Part shown: piece by piece, positions 28,404 to 38,721 of the stretch
Layout: every line of letters starts with the position of its first letter
How positions within the stretch are numbered: position 1 is the first letter of the stretch
From: Gracilaria domingensis
Lineage: Eukaryota > Rhodophyta > Florideophyceae > Gracilariales > Gracilariaceae
Length of the DNA: 64,000 bases
NCBI GenBank assembly: GCA_022539475.1
Contig: VCMS01000007.1
Location: 231,496-295,495, forward strand
Direction of reading: 5' to 3'
Translations under genes and position numbers: made by a program
Notes under the pieces: model-generated
Database searches by the model: none
The model's input: the letters and a program-made list of their open reading frames with translations, nothing else
Told to the model about the DNA's origin: nothing

Positions 28404-29342
28404 CTACCTGTCCACACCGTCTGAGCGTCTCAAATTTGAATATGCATCCGAAGAGGACCCAACCACATCCACGTATCTCTCACGTGAGTCCACGGTTTCA
28501 GCGCTCCCGCTTCTCGCAACCACGGGAACTCTTCTCGGTTGAAGCAGAGATGCAGACGTATATTTTCGACGCATTACATAGACAGCTGCCAGGCAGGATA
28601 AGATAGTTACAAGAGACAAACCGGTACCACAAGCTGTTCCCATTGCAACGCTTAGCGAGACAATCCAGGTCATAGCGGCTATATTACGCGGGCGCGGACG
28701 TCTTAGTTTAGCAGCTGTGTAAACGCACATGCCGGTGAAGGAGGAAACAAGCGCAACACCCAATGAAGGATAAGCTAGAAAAGTGGGTGGGATCATGTCC
28801 AAAGCGGCAACCATGACGCTTGCAACCGCCGACGACAAAGAAATAAGGGTAACTGATCGCACGCCCAGGTTGAGAGTTGTGGCGCTTCGTTCTACACCAA
28901 GAAAAGCACCAAATAAGACGGCGGTGATAAGACGAGTGGCAAGGGAGATTTCTCGACGGGCTTCATCAATCGGGTCCACCGCATGAACTGGATTTGCATA
29001 CTCAGACGATATTGAATAGTCATGAATGGGGGACTTTGCGACACCGACAACAGCCAAAGGCGGTGAGAGTCGCTCCGAACTGGAAGCTGTGACGAGAACA
29101 GGCTGATGCTGTGCACTATTGATATAAGCAGGAGATGCTATTGTCCGCAATGGGAGTATTGTGAGACCAATTGCGGCACTGGTGAAGGCGAGTTTTCGAA
29201 GACGACTTGAGAGCGAGCATAGGGGCGCGTTTGACGAAGATGAGCGGTGCGTGGCGAGCAGTGACAAAGCGGATGGCGACTTGAGCTTGAGATAGCGCGT
29301 CGGCGCGAGCGGAAGGGATGAGAGAAAGGCTATTTGCTTCAT
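28404..29342 (-). CDS. MgtC/SapB-family membrane protein, probably plastid-targeted
   Basis: The frame is open up to 29597, but the sequence upstream is Cys/Trp-rich and lacks coding character. MKQIAFLSSLPLAP at 29342 gives a plausible start (312 residues). The first ~80 residues are Ser/Leu/Arg-rich with almost no acids, like a transit peptide. RKLAFTSAAIGLTILPLRTIASPA (about 50-75) resembles a thylakoid or second sorting signal. The MgtC-type core is about residues 125-260: EARREISLATRLITAVLFGAFLGVERS, GVRSVTLISLSSAVASVMVA, VSSFTGMCVYTA, then AMTWIVSLSVAMGTACGTGLSLVTILSCLAAVYVMRR, four to five membrane helices. Bacterial MgtC is linked to Mg2+ limitation; the function of plastid homologues is not established here. 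The C-terminal tail is Ser/Arg-rich and hydrophilic. Confidence 0.75.
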   Translation of the reverse strand: MKQIAFLSSLPLAPTRYLKLKSPSALSLLATHRSSSSNAPLCSLSSRLRKLAFTSAAIGLTILPLRTIASPAYINSAQHQPVLVTASSSERLSPPLAVVGVAKSPIHDYSISSEYANPVHAVDPIDEARREISLATRLITAVLFGAFLGVERSATTLNLGVRSVTLISLSSAVASVMVAALDMIPPTFLAYPSLGVALVSSFTGMCVYTAAKLRRPRPRNIAAMTWIVSLSVAMGTACGTGLSLVTILSCLAAVYVMRRKYTSASLLQPRRVPVVARSGSAETVDSRERYVDVVGSSSDAYSNLRRSDGVDR

Positions 29343-30372
29343 GGTAACGTGCGCGTCATAGGCTGACGACGGAGGAAGTGCCGTGCAGTCAGAAAGCAGC
29401 GCGGAGAGACACGGGGGGCTGGGACGACGATGAGATAGGCGCGAGGTGGAAACCGCGAAAAACCGCGAAACGCAGCTCCAGCCAACCGCCGGCTGAAATG
29501 CAATCGGCGAGAAACAACACAGTCCGCACGCGCACTGCCAAATTAGGGACACGCAGCTGCCAAAACGCTGCTTTTTACACTGTCCAGCCAAGCACATGTG
29601 AAGCGCGACATGTGCGCTCTGGCGGCAATGAACGGGAGAAAGCTCTGATCAAAATATCGGAGGCGGAGCGCGTGGCATGGACGGCTGGCATGAGCGAACG
29701 CCGTGGCGTCGGCCGTGAAGCGACGTACGATATTTTGTTGCGCCGCTTGCAACATGCATTTGCATGGGTGGTTGTGGATGGTTGTGGATGGTTGCTGATT
29801 TCTTCTTGTATCTCGCGTTACGATCTTTGCTCATCGTCGCCGAGATAGAGGGGATACTTTGTGCCACTTTTGGCCGTCGCCAGCCAAGGCTTTCTTTGTC
29901 CACGCGACTTGTCCGCGCAACGGCTTTCAATTCATCCACGCTACATCTGGCGTCATATCTCAGGTCAAGTGCACGATTTGGCTGTAGCTGCTGAAAAGGT
30001 TAGAAAGGTACCGTTTGTCTTGACAACTGATTCACGACTGGCCAACCGACGAACAATGTCTTAGCAATTCTCAAGTACCGTCCTCATGACCATGGCGCAA
30101 TACCTCCCCAAAAGTCTTTACATCTCGAAAAACGCCGCACAGATAAGAGAAAAGGATAATATGTACGAGTAAAATATCCCAGACTGACTAGATGTTCTGA
30201 GCATCCACGGAAACTCTAGAAGAAACTATACTACAGCTCGGCGCCTTTAAACCTTTATCAAATATATATGACTCAAAAAGAACAGGCGTTTATGTATACC
30301 TCCAAAGGAAAGCTCAACCTCGCCTAGCTAACGTTCATCGTGTAAAATCTTAATCCACTAGCAAATACAAAT
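29343..30372. other. About 1-kb gap, no gene recognised
   Basis: This is the presumed 5' region of the MgtC-like gene and 3' region of the BAR gene. It contains a small tandem repeat (GGTTGTGGAT repeated near 29770) and AACCGCGAAA twice near 29450. The frames on both strands look like chance. Confidence 0.4.
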
Positions 30373-31233
30373 CTAGATGGCAGCGACCGGTGGCTCTGCC
30401 GGCGTCTCAGTGCTATCCTCCACAGGAGAGGTAGGCAATTCCTTTGCACCTGCCTGAGCACCAGTCTGGGTGTTCTTCGGCGAAGAATTGGGAGTAGTAT
30501 TGCTTTCAAGGAACTTAGAAATATCATCAGGAGTCATATTCTTGATTTGAAGCGCAGACAACGACTCCACAGAACCCTCGACGAATGCTCTCGTCGATTC
30601 CAAAGAAGCATCCAAGAGATTAAACGCACGTAGCTGAGAACTCCAATACGCCACATACGTAGCCTTCAATGCCACCTGACGCTTGTTGTAAACCTCCTTC
30701 ATTTTCTCAACCACACGATCAAGAATGTCTTCATATGACTTTTTAGCCTCTTCTAGTTTCTCAATGTTGCGGGCAATCTTAATTTCATCAGGCTTCTTTG
30801 CATTCTGAAGATCATCGACTTTCTTCGTGTACATGACCACTTCAGTCTTAGCATCGGTAATGGGCTTATACTCTGCAGAAATTCCGCCGATCTCATCCAG
30901 GTAGTCCTGGACAACAGCGTCCACTGTCCAGTGCGGTGCAGTAGACCCCTCAGTCTTCAGCACAAATTCCTTGACTAACGCCTGAGATGCCTGAGCCGAT
31001 TGCTTACCGAAAGTTCTAACTTCATCCTTATCTGGGTAACTGTTAGCAAAAGCCTCCGCAAAGACCTTCTGACGGTTGCAAACTTCTTTCCATGCCTTCT
31101 CAGATTCGTTCAATGCCGCAGAAGAAGCCCGAAGGTAGGCGCCTAAGCGTTCAAGCCGGTTTCGGTAGTCCGCAAATTCAGCATTGTCCGCGGTCTTGTC
31201 ACGGATGGCCGCTTTCTTAATTTTGTGCATCAT
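30373..31233 (-). CDS. BAR-domain protein
   Basis: 286 residues from tandem ATG codons at 31233/31230. Residues ~10-225 form a long helical, highly charged region (DYRNRLERLGAYLRAS, KAWKEVCNRQKVFAEAFANSYPD, KIARNIEKLEEAKKSYEDILDRVVEKMKEVYNKRQVALKATYVAYWSSQLRAF) with the heptad character and position of an amphiphysin-type BAR domain, which dimerises into a curved membrane-binding module. The last ~55 residues are Pro/Thr/Ser/Ala-rich and disordered; there is no SH3 domain. A role in endocytosis or vesicle scission is expected. A TATA-like box lies about 136 bp upstream of the start. Confidence 0.85.
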   Translation of the reverse strand: MMHKIKKAAIRDKTADNAEFADYRNRLERLGAYLRASSAALNESEKAWKEVCNRQKVFAEAFANSYPDKDEVRTFGKQSAQASQALVKEFVLKTEGSTAPHWTVDAVVQDYLDEIGGISAEYKPITDAKTEVVMYTKKVDDLQNAKKPDEIKIARNIEKLEEAKKSYEDILDRVVEKMKEVYNKRQVALKATYVAYWSSQLRAFNLLDASLESTRAFVEGSVESLSALQIKNMTPDDISKFLESNTTPNSSPKNTQTGAQAGAKELPTSPVEDSTETPAEPPVAAI

Positions 31234-31368
31234 CTTGATTCACCAAAGGCTTTCAGTAGTAGCAAATAGAGAAGATTGACGATGAGTTGTGTAGAATGAG
31301 TTGCAGGCGAGGAAAGTGGGATGCGAAGAAGTTGCAGCCTAGTCAGCCTCGGGGTTTCGGGGGTGCGG

Positions 31369-31377
31369 TATTTATAC
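31369..31377 (-). promoter_or_regulatory. TATA-like box of the BAR gene
   Basis: On the minus strand the sequence reads GTATAAATA, 136-144 bp upstream of the ATG at 31233, a reasonable distance allowing for a 5' UTR of about 100 nt. The rest of 31234-32181 holds no recognisable gene. Confidence 0.5.
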
Positions 31378-31423
31378 GGTTTCTGACACAGCTTGTTCGC
31401 GTTCAACCAGCTCGACAAATACA

Positions 31424-32181
31424 AAACATGCCGTAGAGAGTGGGAGAGGTGGCTCTCTCCTCTTTATTCAGGGTTCATCCAAATGATTTTCCGTATGCAA
31501 GTACCGACATTACGAGACTGCATTATCGTAGTGCGACTGTTCTTGTACGTATAACCCGTGCTTTCTTCAAGTTCTACCGCGCTAGGAATGCGTTTAAACC
31601 CGAAATTTTAAACATGCACGTAGGACGAGAGCGAGAGAGCTATGAGACACAGCGAGAGGAAATGAAATGCTCCATTGTGATTAGTCGAAAGCAGTTAAGG
31701 AGAGGCAGCCTTTTGCATGGATCACACCCAGCTGGAAGGCAACTTTCGGTGGCAGTGACACGCAGTGATTGCATACCGCTAAAAGGCTGATACTGACGAA
31801 AGTTGCACTCAAATAAAAACGTAAACTCTCTTTCATCACTGGTTCAAAATACGAGGAGCGAAACCTGTGAGCACCAATAATGCTATGTGTTGCATGAGAG
31901 GATCAGGCCTCAACAGTGAAATATCTCATTCGGAAAGCCAAGTACGCATCAAATACTGTGCGAGATCTTACGTTGACCTCAGAAGTTACCTCGTCTGTAT
32001 CGCACTGACACCATAGAGCAAAACTTTCAGATATAGATGTTCCATCACTCAATACCAAGCTCTAGGCTGGGAAAGAGCCATTCGTCATCTTACGTGCAAC
32101 TTTCCGCCTCTCTTCTGCCCGCAAAGTTTCAAAGAGGAGCTTCTGAGGATAGGCAGCAAATTCACCCGGTCAGAGGTTATC
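31424..32181. other. Intergenic, no gene recognised
   Basis: Upstream of the BAR gene and downstream of the La gene. A plus-strand frame at 31440-31790 lacks domain or codon support. Confidence 0.4.
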
Positions 32182-33357
32182 TCAGGAACCTCGTCGAGGG
32201 CCAGATCTTCCCCGCCCGCGGAATCGCTTGTTTCCTCTACCACTGCGACCTTGTTCGCGGCGCCGTTTTTTAGAATTTCTGAAGCTCGCCTCTTTCTGCT
32301 CCCATACATGTTTCCAATACAGTTGTTCCGCTTCACCTTCGAGAACAGAAAAAGTGGGAACTTTGCCACCAAACTCAGTTTTCAATTCTTGCATCGCTTC
32401 GCAAGCCACCTTCGCGGCTCCCTCGTTCGCAAAACGGATGTAGCCTTCGGAATCGCCAATTCGGAAATCTACCCAAGCAATATCTCCGTGGGGCTCGAAG
32501 GCTTCACGAATATCTTCTCGAGAGATGTCCGCACCAAATCCTTCAAACCTGAGAACAAGACCAGGAGTGATTTTGCGGTCCTTTCCATCTTTGGTAAGTT
32601 CTGAACGGTTTCCGTTCGAGTCTGGTTCAAGCTCGGTTCCCGCCTTGAGACCAGTCGCTTTATCGTTAACCTTACCTTCTGTCTTAGGACCGTCTCTGTC
32701 TCTTTTTGGCTTTTTCGCACGCTCTTGTTTCTTGCGTTGCTGGTAGGCCTCTCTTTCTTTTTGCTTCTGCGCAAAGTATTCGTCCACTGGAAGTACCAAC
32801 AGCAGCTTCTCGACCTCACATCCAGACTCATCTGTCACTGTAATCGTATACTCTTCAGCCTGGACCCTTTCTACTGCTTCCGCGCTCTCCATTTCCACAA
32901 ATACAGAACCTTTGAAATGCCTACCTTTCTCGTCCTTCCACCGTCGAACTCTAACCGAGAGGACTGCTCCGGAAGGCGCGAAGAGCTCCTTGAAGTATTC
33001 CAGTGTGGGTTCGGGAGTTCCTGGAGTCCATCCCTTTACGAAAACAGCACGCTGGGGGAAAAGATCCTCCTCAGGGAGCGGAGCAAGACGCCTAATACTT
33101 GCGTGTGCCTTGTCAAGCCCGATGACAGTAGAGCCTCTTACTGCTTGTATGACATTCTGTACATTAGCACCAAGAGCTTGCAGTCGCTTAAACGACAGCA
33201 AAACCGGAATTGCGACATAGCCTTTCTCGTTTTCCTCTGTTTTTGCTCTCAAGAACTTGTCTCGAGGAAGATTAGAATCTGAGAAGTAGTACTCCAATTG
33301 AGTACGAATTGCTTCTAGGTCGACTTCTTTTCCATTTTCAGTTTGAGAGGGAACCAT
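32182..33357 (-). CDS. SSB: La protein (La motif, RRM, xRRM)
   Basis: 391 residues from ATG at 33357. The La motif occupies about residues 10-95 (IRTQLEYYFSDSNLPRDKFLRAK; GYVAIPVLLSFKRLQAL). RRM1 is about 105-200 (RAVFVKGWTP; LEYFKELFAPSGAVLSVRVRR; KGSVFVEM). A basic linker precedes a second, atypical RRM at about 265-350 (GLVLRFEGFGADISREDIREAFEPHGDIAWVDFRIGDSEGYIRF). The tail is Arg/Gly-rich (SGRGNKRFRGRGRSGPRR). This architecture is that of genuine La, which binds the 3' UUU-OH of RNA polymerase III transcripts and protects tRNA and snRNA precursors in the nucleus, rather than LARP proteins. Length agrees with the family (~400). Confidence 0.93.
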   Translation of the reverse strand: MVPSQTENGKEVDLEAIRTQLEYYFSDSNLPRDKFLRAKTEENEKGYVAIPVLLSFKRLQALGANVQNVIQAVRGSTVIGLDKAHASIRRLAPLPEEDLFPQRAVFVKGWTPGTPEPTLEYFKELFAPSGAVLSVRVRRWKDEKGRHFKGSVFVEMESAEAVERVQAEEYTITVTDESGCEVEKLLLVLPVDEYFAQKQKEREAYQQRKKQERAKKPKRDRDGPKTEGKVNDKATGLKAGTELEPDSNGNRSELTKDGKDRKITPGLVLRFEGFGADISREDIREAFEPHGDIAWVDFRIGDSEGYIRFANEGAAKVACEAMQELKTEFGGKVPTFSVLEGEAEQLYWKHVWEQKEASFRNSKKRRREQGRSGRGNKRFRGRGRSGPRRGS

Positions 33358-34089
33358 AGTTTCTGATGCTTCCCAGAAAGGTGTTGGTTACAAGAACCGA
33401 ACAAACTGTATTGCAGTCTGGGTGAGAGGAGTTTATGAGCGACGGCGGTGTTGGCTTGCACGTGTTTGGCAGTATGCCGGATCAAGCGGAGGATCACTCA
33501 AAAAGGAAAGAAATATTTTGCAGGATTCAATGAAAATGAGCCAGAGTTGAGAGTTTCCGCAATCATATCAAAATTAGATCATGTTGAAGCTGCTCAGTGA
33601 GCAGTGCTCACTGGCTCAGGATTCATGCATGTGCTGTAGAATCTGTGTTTCTCTGTTTTTGTTGCCGTTTTCACCCAACCGTACAGCGTATGCACCTCAG
33701 GGTTTATCAAATCGAATCTCGACGTCAACTGTCAACAAATATCGTTCATCATCCCCACGGGAATTGCTGCAGAAAGTGTTCTTTCGATGAATGATTGCTA
33801 TCGACGTCAGTAGCTGTGTTTCCGACAACATCGTCATCGACGTGAATATCTACGGGTATTAGAAGAGACTGAAGAACGACAGATTGAATAATAAGTCCGA
33901 CTGAACAGCATAAAGGATATCCCCAAATCCATACCTCCTGCAAAATCGCGAGCGTTTTTGCTTTGAGCACAAGTCAAGCTCATCCCTCTCGAAAATATTC
34001 GAGCTTCAGATTCTCCAACGGGCTGGATCTTTCGTGAAGCTTGAAGTAACATTTCCGGACACAAGATTTGCTTCCTTCCACCGCTCAAA
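33358..34089. other. Divergent promoter interval of La and epimerase genes
   Basis: 732 bp between two start codons on opposite strands. No internal gene is supported; small frames at 33581-33794 are chance. No clear TATA box was recognised. Confidence 0.4.
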
Positions 34090-35217
34090 ATGTTGAACCT
34101 GACCTTTGCACCTTCATATTCACCCAGGACTTCTCTTCGTTCTGGCTTTGTCAGCTCAGGATTTCCCGGGACATGCAGGATTAGTTCAAACCGAGGACGA
34201 AAGTCAACACCTTCGACTCGTCGTCCGATCTTGATGGCTGCAGATTTTGAGGATATTGCAAAGCAGTTGCAAGAGGAACTCAAAATCCGTCGCCGCTCTG
34301 CAGACCCAAGCGATCCTAATTTGCCACCCATGCCACCAACTGATGCGCTACCTGAGGATCAACCAATTGAAATTACTATGGGGAACAATGATATGCCTAT
34401 GGTCATCATTCGCCATGCTCCAAGTTCGCAACAGGCCAAAATCTACTGCTATGGTGCTGCAGTTACGAGTTGGACAACTAAAGGAGAAGATCATTTCTGG
34501 CTTTCAGACCAGAACAAGTGGCAGCTTGGTGGAAAAGCAATTAGAGGAGGCATTCCTATCTGTTTCCCTCAATTTGGCCCGTATGGCGATCTTGTTCAAC
34601 ACGGATTCGCACGTGTTTCTGACTGGAGAATTCGTGACACTGTCGTAAACGAAGATGGCTCTGTGTCTGCTGTGTTTGGCTTGAACAGTGAGTCTGGTCA
34701 AGAAGCTCTGGCAGCATGGCCATTCAAGTTTGATGCCGAGTACACAGTAACGCTAAGCTTTAGTGGTCTTGAAACAAAACTAGCGGTTCAAAACACAGAT
34801 GAGAAGCCGTTCTCATTCACTTGTGCTTTTCATAACTACTTCAGGACGACCGCTGTTGGAGATGCTCGTGTTTTTGGTTTTGAGAACCGAAAGCATTTGA
34901 ATCGGCTGGAGGGTGATAAGGAGTACCCAGAACAGGAAGACGCTGGGGCAGGAACAATGATTAGTGAAGAAACAGATCGGATTTATCTCGATACGCCAGA
35001 GGAATTGGCAATGTTCGACTTCGCCTCTCTGAAAGTACTGAAGATTAAGAAAACTCCTACACTGCAGGACACAACGCTTTGGAACCCATTCGGAGCGAAA
35101 GGCGCCGACCCAGGATGGAAAGACTTCGTATGCATTGAACCGGCATGCGTTACAAAACCGGCGACTGTACAACCAGGGGAAACATGGATCGGGGCGCAAT
35201 TGCTAGGCGTGGAGTAA
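34090..35217 (+). CDS. Glucose-6-phosphate 1-epimerase-like, plastid-targeted
   Basis: 375 residues from ATG at 34090. The first ~48 residues (LNLTFAPSYSPRTSLRSG ... STPSTRRP) are Ser/Arg/Pro-rich without acids, like a plastid transit peptide; the mature protein may begin near MAADFEDIAKQL (about residue 49). The aldose-1-epimerase beta-sandwich core includes CYGAAVTSWTT, FWLSDQNKW, GGKAIRGGIPICFPQFGPYGDLVQHGFARVSDW, with the catalytic His in QHGFAR and Glu in VCIEPACV. GGIPICFPQFG is typical of the hexose-6-phosphate (YeaD/YMR099C) branch. It would interconvert alpha and beta anomers of glucose-6-phosphate. It converges with RPB6, with 121 bp between the two stops. Confidence 0.9.
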   Translation: MLNLTFAPSYSPRTSLRSGFVSSGFPGTCRISSNRGRKSTPSTRRPILMAADFEDIAKQLQEELKIRRRSADPSDPNLPPMPPTDALPEDQPIEITMGNNDMPMVIIRHAPSSQQAKIYCYGAAVTSWTTKGEDHFWLSDQNKWQLGGKAIRGGIPICFPQFGPYGDLVQHGFARVSDWRIRDTVVNEDGSVSAVFGLNSESGQEALAAWPFKFDAEYTVTLSFSGLETKLAVQNTDEKPFSFTCAFHNYFRTTAVGDARVFGFENRKHLNRLEGDKEYPEQEDAGAGTMISEETDRIYLDTPEELAMFDFASLKVLKIKKTPTLQDTTLWNPFGAKGADPGWKDFVCIEPACVTKPATVQPGETWIGAQLLGVE

Positions 35218-35338
35218 AGTTTGGTTTTGGTCATCGATAGATACTCTTCGTTCAATGCGCGTAACGAATTCCTTTTGAGGGCGGCAAGCTCGGACGCCTT
35301 TACGCAATTAGTTCCCAGTTCACTCCCGTAAGAGAGCA

Positions 35339-35896
35339 TTACGGGGCAGAACCCATGCTTGGGATATTGAGTTCCTGCAAAGTCCAGTCCTCGTATGTCC
35401 CATCCGGGAGAAACCTTCTGATTGTGATTGGAATTTTCTTCTCTTGAAGCTCTCGCTTCGCAATAACAAGGGGGTCCGTATCACCCATAACTTCCACCAT
35501 AGGTGGCGCACCCATACTCAGCTGTAACGCTCGTGTTCCAAGAATACGCGCTGTGGTTCATCACAGTACCAATGTGAACTACAATCAGCAATCAGTGCTC
35601 AAAGTTAAAAGATGTGGTACAGAATTACGTACCTCGCTCATATTTCGTCAGGAACTTTGTAGTTATCTTCTCCTCGGCCGCTGCAGCCTCTTTTGGGGCT
35701 TGTCTGAGTTCACCAGTTTCTGGTTCCCCCGCGTTGTCGATATTATCATCATCTTCGTATTCCGCAGGTTCATCGTCGTTATAATCTTGCATGCTATAAG
35801 TCGAAAGCAACTCACGTTAGGACAACAGATGATGCGAACTTGGGTAGAATATAAGGGAACCTGCACGTACCGGCCATCACCATCATCTTCGTCCAT
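35339..35896 (-). CDS. RPB6: RNA polymerase subunit RPB6, three exons
   Basis: Three exons on the minus strand: 35871-35896, 35633-35793 and 35339-35550, giving 399 nt and 132 residues. The introns are 35794-35870 (77 nt, GTACGT...TATAG) and 35551-35632 (82 nt, GTACGT...CACAG). The first exon is only 26 nt (MDEDDGDG). The middle exon gives the acidic N-terminus, then [12 protein letters not shown]. The last gives the conserved core [59 protein letters not shown]. This is the omega-like subunit shared by RNA polymerases I, II and III, needed for assembly and clamp function. Length matches the family (127-155). Splice junctions restore the frame exactly, which strongly supports the model. Confidence 0.95.
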
Positions 35897-36345
35897 TTCG
35901 TTATAGGATAGTCCCTGTGAAAGTGAACTTCCTTCTCCCGCTCAAACTCCAATTCGAGAACCACTCAACAACCCGATGAAGGGGCGAAACTACATCGTGC
36001 TACGTTGAAACTTTCAACTAGTGAAGGCGACGACAGCGTCGGGCTTTGATTTGCTGTATCTCAATTTTTGAACATTCTCATAATTTCAAGATTTTAAAGA
36101 CGTTTTTGGCGAAAACACGAACGAAACAGATGACAGAGCTCTCGGATCAATGGATATCTACGCATGTCATCATGGCGGGACATGTGCGCACGGGTTTCTT
36201 GTGATAGGGTAGTGGACATGGACGACGCTCCGATGAAAATAGAGCCCCATCTTTGATGCCTAGATTGTAAGTTTAGCCAGTGTTTCTCTAACCATTTTCA
36301 TAAGAGAAAGTAACTCCTTGGTACTTTGAAGCGACCCGAATACAA
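35897..36345. other. Divergent promoter interval, RPB6 and DBP7
   Basis: 449 bp between start codons on opposite strands. No gene or clear core-promoter element recognised. Confidence 0.4.
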
Positions 36346-38721
36346 ATGGAGCTTAACATTTCGGTCTCTGAACCGACACGACTGTCGAAGAGCCACTTAA
36401 TTCCGAAGGGAAAGCTTAAAGGCTCGTGGAGAAAGAGAAGAAGGGAAGAAGTTCAGCAGAAAATCAGGAGCGGAATAAGAGAAGCAAATGGGAAGCAAAC
36501 GCTGGGTGCAAAACTTTTAGAATCAGATGAGTTTGCCAGCGGAATTGAAGGGAAGAAAGCCCCGGACCGTAGTACAGACCGACCGAAACATCGAGACCGA
36601 GCTCCCAAGCGGCAAAGGCACACCACCTCTCTTGAGCGGCTACAAGCATTACCCAACATTGTAATCGAAGATGGGAGCGCCAGACGGAACTACAAAGATT
36701 TTCCGGGGGAAGAAACGAAACCGAAACGGACGGCAGAGAATCTCAAAGGGAGCTCTACTTTGCCAAAAACAACAGAGACCCGAGAGTCTATAGAAGCAGC
36801 TCTTTCTGTGATTAGGCCACAGCAAATAAGCAGGAGCGTTTCAAAAGAACAAGCAATGAGGGAGAACTCGGTGGAAGAAATCCCTGCCTATAGACGCAAA
36901 GAAGAGAATGAATACTTCTCTTCCAAAACATTTGAGGACCTAGGCTTGTATCGTTCTATTTGTTATCATCTAAATTCGCGGATGAGCATAGAAATGCCTA
37001 CCAAGGTACAAGGAATGCTTTTGAACACTATGCTGAATCTTGAAGATGGACAACTTGCCGTTGATGTTCTCGTACGTAGCGCAACAGGCTCAGGAAAGAC
37101 ATTAGCATATCTTTTGCCTATTGCTCATTATCTTTTGAACAGAAGGAGGCGTATTACTCGAGAAGATGGAGCAATGGCAATTCTGGTCGTCCCGACGCGC
37201 GAACTAGCAGATCAGGTTGAAGATGTGGCTAACAGGTTGTTTCGTCCATGGCACTGGATTGTTACTGGTTCAGTTGTAGGTGGCGAAAGCAAAAAGAGAG
37301 AAAAGGCCCGCCTTCGGAAAGGAATCAGCGTTCTTGTGGCTACACCCGGAAGACTTCTTGATCATTTGAGAAACACAAGGAGTTTCAAATTTGATTCTTG
37401 TGAATTTCTTATTCTGGATGAGGCCGATCGTTTACTTGATCTGGGGTTTGAACCCGAGGTGAAGGAGATTATCGATCGTATTGAAAAGAAAAATGAGCAT
37501 GAGAGGATTAGGTCCAATATCCTCCTATCGGCAACGCTTCGAAAAGATGTGGAGAGACTTGCGAGCTTTTCGTTGCAAGATCCTATTGAGATATCTGTCA
37601 ACGTTCGGACGGACAGTTCCGGACGTCAATTTTCAATGCCAACGCAACTTAAGCAACATTTCTGCATTGTCGAACAACGTCACCGTTTAGTCACGCTAGC
37701 ATGCTTTTTGAGGCTTCGTGCCCTCAAAGTGGTTTCTCCGACCAAGAAAGAAGTTGACGTTCCGGAATGCAAGATAATCGTTTTCTTCAGTACATGTGAC
37801 TCGGTAGATTTTCACTACGAACTGTTCAAGAGATTGAGGCTTCCTCAGGAACTGGGCCAACCCACCTCAGAAAAACACCACAAGGAATCATTTGTTCCTT
37901 TGCGTGTGTGCCGCATTCACGGAAATCATTCTCAGAAGGACCGCACAGAAGCGTTACGAGACTTCAGACAGAGCAGCAGAGCAGTGCTTTTGTGTACGGA
38001 TGTCGCTGCAAGAGGGCTTGATTTGAGTGGCCTGTCCTTTGCTGTCCAGTACGACCCTCCTACTGGTGGACAAGGGGAAGAATTGGAATATCTTCATCGC
38101 GCTGGACGGACTGCAAGAATCGGCGCGCAGGGTGACGCATTATTATTTCTGCTGCCCTCCGAGAGGGCCTATATCGGCAAGCTCGAGGCAAACGGTGTTT
38201 CGATTACAGAAATATCTGGCTCTGCTGCTCTAGCAAGCTTGTATCCTAAGGTTAACCTACGCAGCCAAGATAGCATCTCCTACGCGATGAGATTTGTAAC
38301 ATCAGTAGTTCAGGAGAATCTTGAAAAACTTGTTCAAGACGATGAAAGTATAAAGCGAATGGCTGTTGCTGGATTTCAGGCTTATTGTCGGGCATATGCT
38401 ACTCATGCCCGTGAAGTACGACATTTCTTTCATGTTCGAAATCTACATCTTGGGCATGTGGCACGATCGTTCACTCTAAGTGATAAACCTGCAGAATTCA
38501 GTGAACTAATTAAGGAAGCACGAAGTAGGAAACGTCGAGAGAACGAAAAGAGTGGTTTGGAAACGGTATCGAACAAAGGTGATATCGCTAGGGCAATAGC
38601 CAGCGGTGAGAAGCAGCCCTATAACGATCAAAAAACTGATCTTGCTAGACGACGTAGAGAAGGGAAGGGGAGTAGAAGCCATGAAGGAACTAGCAATGGA
38701 ATTCGGCGGGTGAGGTTTTGA
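36346..38721 (+). CDS. DBP7: DEAD-box ATP-dependent RNA helicase, DBP7/DDX31 type
   Basis: 791 residues. A basic, disordered N-terminus of ~190 residues precedes the helicase core. Motifs in order: a Q-motif-like region (MPTKVQGMLL), ATGSGKT (motif I, about 245), PTRELADQ (Ia), ATPGRLLDHL (Ib), DEADRLLDLGFE (II), SAT (III), CTDVAARGLDLSG (V) and HRAGRTARIG (VI). A DUF4217-like C-terminal region follows (SIKRMAVAGFQAYCRAYATH, ARSFTLSDKPAEF). DEADRLLDLGFE and the long insertions identify the DBP7/DDX31 branch, nucleolar helicases for large ribosomal subunit biogenesis. The C-terminus is basic. It converges with the next gene, with 164 bp between stops. Confidence 0.93.
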   Translation: MELNISVSEPTRLSKSHLIPKGKLKGSWRKRRREEVQQKIRSGIREANGKQTLGAKLLESDEFASGIEGKKAPDRSTDRPKHRDRAPKRQRHTTSLERLQALPNIVIEDGSARRNYKDFPGEETKPKRTAENLKGSSTLPKTTETRESIEAALSVIRPQQISRSVSKEQAMRENSVEEIPAYRRKEENEYFSSKTFEDLGLYRSICYHLNSRMSIEMPTKVQGMLLNTMLNLEDGQLAVDVLVRSATGSGKTLAYLLPIAHYLLNRRRRITREDGAMAILVVPTRELADQVEDVANRLFRPWHWIVTGSVVGGESKKREKARLRKGISVLVATPGRLLDHLRNTRSFKFDSCEFLILDEADRLLDLGFEPEVKEIIDRIEKKNEHERIRSNILLSATLRKDVERLASFSLQDPIEISVNVRTDSSGRQFSMPTQLKQHFCIVEQRHRLVTLACFLRLRALKVVSPTKKEVDVPECKIIVFFSTCDSVDFHYELFKRLRLPQELGQPTSEKHHKESFVPLRVCRIHGNHSQKDRTEALRDFRQSSRAVLLCTDVAARGLDLSGLSFAVQYDPPTGGQGEELEYLHRAGRTARIGAQGDALLFLLPSERAYIGKLEANGVSITEISGSAALASLYPKVNLRSQDSISYAMRFVTSVVQENLEKLVQDDESIKRMAVAGFQAYCRAYATHAREVRHFFHVRNLHLGHVARSFTLSDKPAEFSELIKEARSRKRRENEKSGLETVSNKGDIARAIASGEKQPYNDQKTDLARRRREGKGSRSHEGTSNGIRRVRF

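Noticed and set aside
29343-29597. N-terminal extension of the MgtC-like protein
   Set aside because: Cys/Trp-rich sequence without coding character; the internal Met at 29342 starts a believable targeting peptide.
31440-31790. Plus-strand frame upstream of the BAR gene
   Set aside because: Covers the 5' flank of the BAR gene, no similarity to any family.
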